Shown: positions 6,001 through 7,460 of the stretch, piece by piece | How positions within the stretch are numbered: position 1 is the first letter of the stretch | How the letters are laid out: the number at the start of each line of letters is the position of its first letter | From: Gemmatimonadales bacterium UBA4718 | GTDB taxonomy: Bacteria; Gemmatimonadota; Gemmatimonadetes; Gemmatimonadales; Gemmatimonadaceae | Direction of reading: 5' to 3' | Assembly: GCA_002404375.1 (NCBI GenBank) | Contig: DHJO01000072.1 | Location: 27,553-35,012 of the forward strand | DNA length: 7,460 bases | Notes under the pieces: model-generated | What the model saw: only the letters and a program-made list of their open reading frames with translations | Database searches by the model: none | Told to the model about the DNA's origin: nothing | Translations under genes and position numbers: made by a program

Positions 6001-7460
6001 ATCAGTACTAACGTAGAAGCTCACCCGAGCGGCCGCCGTCTCGCAAAACTCACAATTCTCGCGCTCGGTGTCGTTTACGGGGACATCGGGACCAGCCCCC
6101 TGTATGCCTTGCGGGAATGCTTCAAGCACGGCCTGGACCCGCTTCCCGCCAACGTCTACGGCGTTCTCTCGCTGATCGTCTGGTCGCTGATCATCATCGT
6201 CAGCGTCAAGTACATCGTCTTCATCATGCGAGCGGACAACAACGGCGAGGGCGGAATCCTGGCGTTGCTTGCGCTCATCCTCCAGAAGCAGCGTCGCGAC
6301 GCTGACACGTTCCGGCGCAAGGTGATCATCGCTCTAGGGCTCATCGGCGCCGCGCTGCTTTACGGCGATGGCGTGATAACTCCCGCGATATCGGTCTTGA
6401 GCGCCGTCGAAGGTCTGGAAGTCGTCGCGCCATCGTCAGGGGGCCTCGTAATTCCGATCACCATCGCCATCCTCATGGTGCTCTTCTTCTACCAGAACAA
6501 GGGCACTGCGAAAGTCGGCCGGATATTCGGACCCGTTATGGTGATCTGGTTCGCCACCATCGGCATACTCGGAATACGCGAGATCATGCTCGCTCCGCAG
6601 ATTCTGACGGCGCTGAATCCATGGTACGGCCTCAGGTTTTTCGCTGACCACGGTGCGTCCGGCTTCGTGCTCCTCGGAGCGGTCGTGCTTGCCGTGACTG
6701 GGGCGGAAGCGCTGTACGCGGACATGGGACATTTCGGAAAGCGTCCTATTCGCATCGCCTGGTCCGGGCTCGTCCTACCCTGTTTGCTCGCCAATTATTT
6801 CGGACAAGGCGCGCTCATTCTTCGCGACCCGAGCGCGGCCGTGAATCCTTTCTACCTCCTGGCGCCAAGAGCGGGGTTGTACCCGATGATCGCTCTGGCG
6901 ACGATCGCCGCGATCATCGCGTCGCAGGCGCTGATTTCCGGCGCCTTCTCGCTCACCCAGCAGGCGGTGCAGCTCGGTTACAGTCCGCGCGTCCAGATCA
7001 TCCATACCTCCCAGCAGGACACCGGGCAGATATTCGTGCCTGAGGTGAACCGGGCGCTGGCGCTGGGCTGCATTTTCGTGGTGCTCTACTTCCGTTCCTC
7101 CAGCGCCCTCGGCGCGGCGTATGGCATTGCCGTAACCGGGACGATGGCCATCACTACGATCCTGTTCTACGTGCTGGCGCGGTCCCACTGGCAGTGGAGC
7201 ATCTGGCGAGCGGGAGCGCTCACCGCGTTTTTCCTGATCATCGATCTCGCTTTCTTCGGCGCCAACCTGCTCAAGATCATGCAGGGCGGCTGGGTTCCCC
7301 TCGCAATTGGGTTGGGAATTTTCGTGCTGATGACGACGTGGCAGCGTGGCAGGCTGATCGTTCGCAGTCTGCTCGTCGATGCTTCGATCCCTCTCGACGC
7401 GCTGCTCAAGGATCTTGGAGACGATAATCCCGACAAGCGCTTCAAGCCCGCGCGCGTTCC
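6001..7460 (+). CDS. kup: Kup-family potassium uptake transporter (3' partial, apparent ATC start)
   Basis: Inner-membrane K+ importer (K+/H+ symport in characterised Kup/HAK members). The frame is open to the window edge and covers 486 residues of a protein normally near 620-640, so the last helix region is partly present and the cytoplasmic C-terminal domain is cut off. Family hallmarks: GVVYGDIGTSPLY (23-35), ADNNGEGGILALL, YGDGVITPA (121-129), FGPVMVIWF, TGAEALYADMGHFGKRPIR, NYFGQGALIL, NPFYLLAP, ASQALISGAFSLTQQAVQLGY, and SSALGAAYGIAVTGTM; the visible end LGDDNPDKRFKPARV matches the domain after the last helix. No stop or frameshift was found when the whole frame was translated. The frame has no NTG codon between the stop TAG at 5989 and the conserved core. 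ATC at 6001 (ISTN..., where relatives have MST...) with AGGT at 5990-5993 is the best start. Family certain; start uncertain. Confidence 0.93.
   Translation, partial: MSTNVEAHPSGRRLAKLTILALGVVYGDIGTSPLYALRECFKHGLDPLPANVYGVLSLIVWSLIIIVSVKYIVFIMRADNNGEGGILALLALILQKQRRDADTFRRKVIIALGLIGAALLYGDGVITPAISVLSAVEGLEVVAPSSGGLVIPITIAILMVLFFYQNKGTAKVGRIFGPVMVIWFATIGILGIREIMLAPQILTALNPWYGLRFFADHGASGFVLLGAVVLAVTGAEALYADMGHFGKRPIRIAWSGLVLPCLLANYFGQGALILRDPSAAVNPFYLLAPRAGLYPMIALATIAAIIASQALISGAFSLTQQAVQLGYSPRVQIIHTSQQDTGQIFVPEVNRALALGCIFVVLYFRSSSALGAAYGIAVTGTMAITTILFYVLARSHWQWSIWRAGALTAFFLIIDLAFFGANLLKIMQGGWVPLAIGLGIFVLMTTWQRGRLIVRSLLVDASIPLDALLKDLGDDNPDKRFKPARV

Noticed and set aside
5474..6016. A 180-residue + strand frame crossing the terminator and the csbD gene
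   Set aside because: It runs through a strong terminator and opposite the convincing csbD gene, and its composition shows no family pattern.

Overview
The window is a dense, GC-rich (roughly 60-65% by eye) bacterial stretch, most consistent with a Gram-negative (diderm) organism. It encodes an outer-membrane TolC-type protein, a membrane fusion protein and a periplasm-facing metal/stress sensor-like protein. The gene style (TTG/GTG starts, a zinc-less anti-sigma candidate, a Spy/CnrX-like protein, CsbD beside Kup) would fit Gemmatimonadota or a similar soil phylum. That placement is an impression, not a demonstrated result.

Bases 2-4112 hold a complete tripartite drug-export module on the + strand: a TolC-family outer-membrane channel (5' end cut by the window), an EmrA/HlyD-type membrane fusion protein, and an EmrB/QacA-type 14-helix MFS pump. 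The last two overlap by 4 bases (GTGA). Bases 4124-5541 continue on the same strand with very short gaps: an ECF sigma factor, a single-pass membrane protein in the anti-sigma position, and a membrane-anchored Spy/CpxP/CnrX-like protein. The six genes are closely packed and end at one strong hairpin (5566-5588) flanked by A and T tracts, so they could be a single transcription unit. The sigma / membrane protein / periplasmic metal-sensor-like trio recalls the CnrYXH logic of metal sensing. Here it sits directly behind an efflux pump, which suggests envelope- or toxicant-induced export.

On the other side of the shared terminator lies a convergent small csbD-family stress gene (5612-5812, - strand). 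It is divergent from a kup-type potassium transporter (from about 6001, cut by the window's right edge). The 188-base csbD-kup intergenic region (5813-6000) is the most unusual part of the window. It contains a 28-bp almost perfect palindrome and an imperfect long hairpin. It also has a possible switch in which one ACCTC segment can pair either with an upstream GAGGT or with the likely Shine-Dalgarno AGGT of kup. In addition, the kup reading frame has no ATG, GTG, TTG or CTG codon between its upstream stop and the conserved GDIGTSP motif. The best-placed start is an ATC at 6001.
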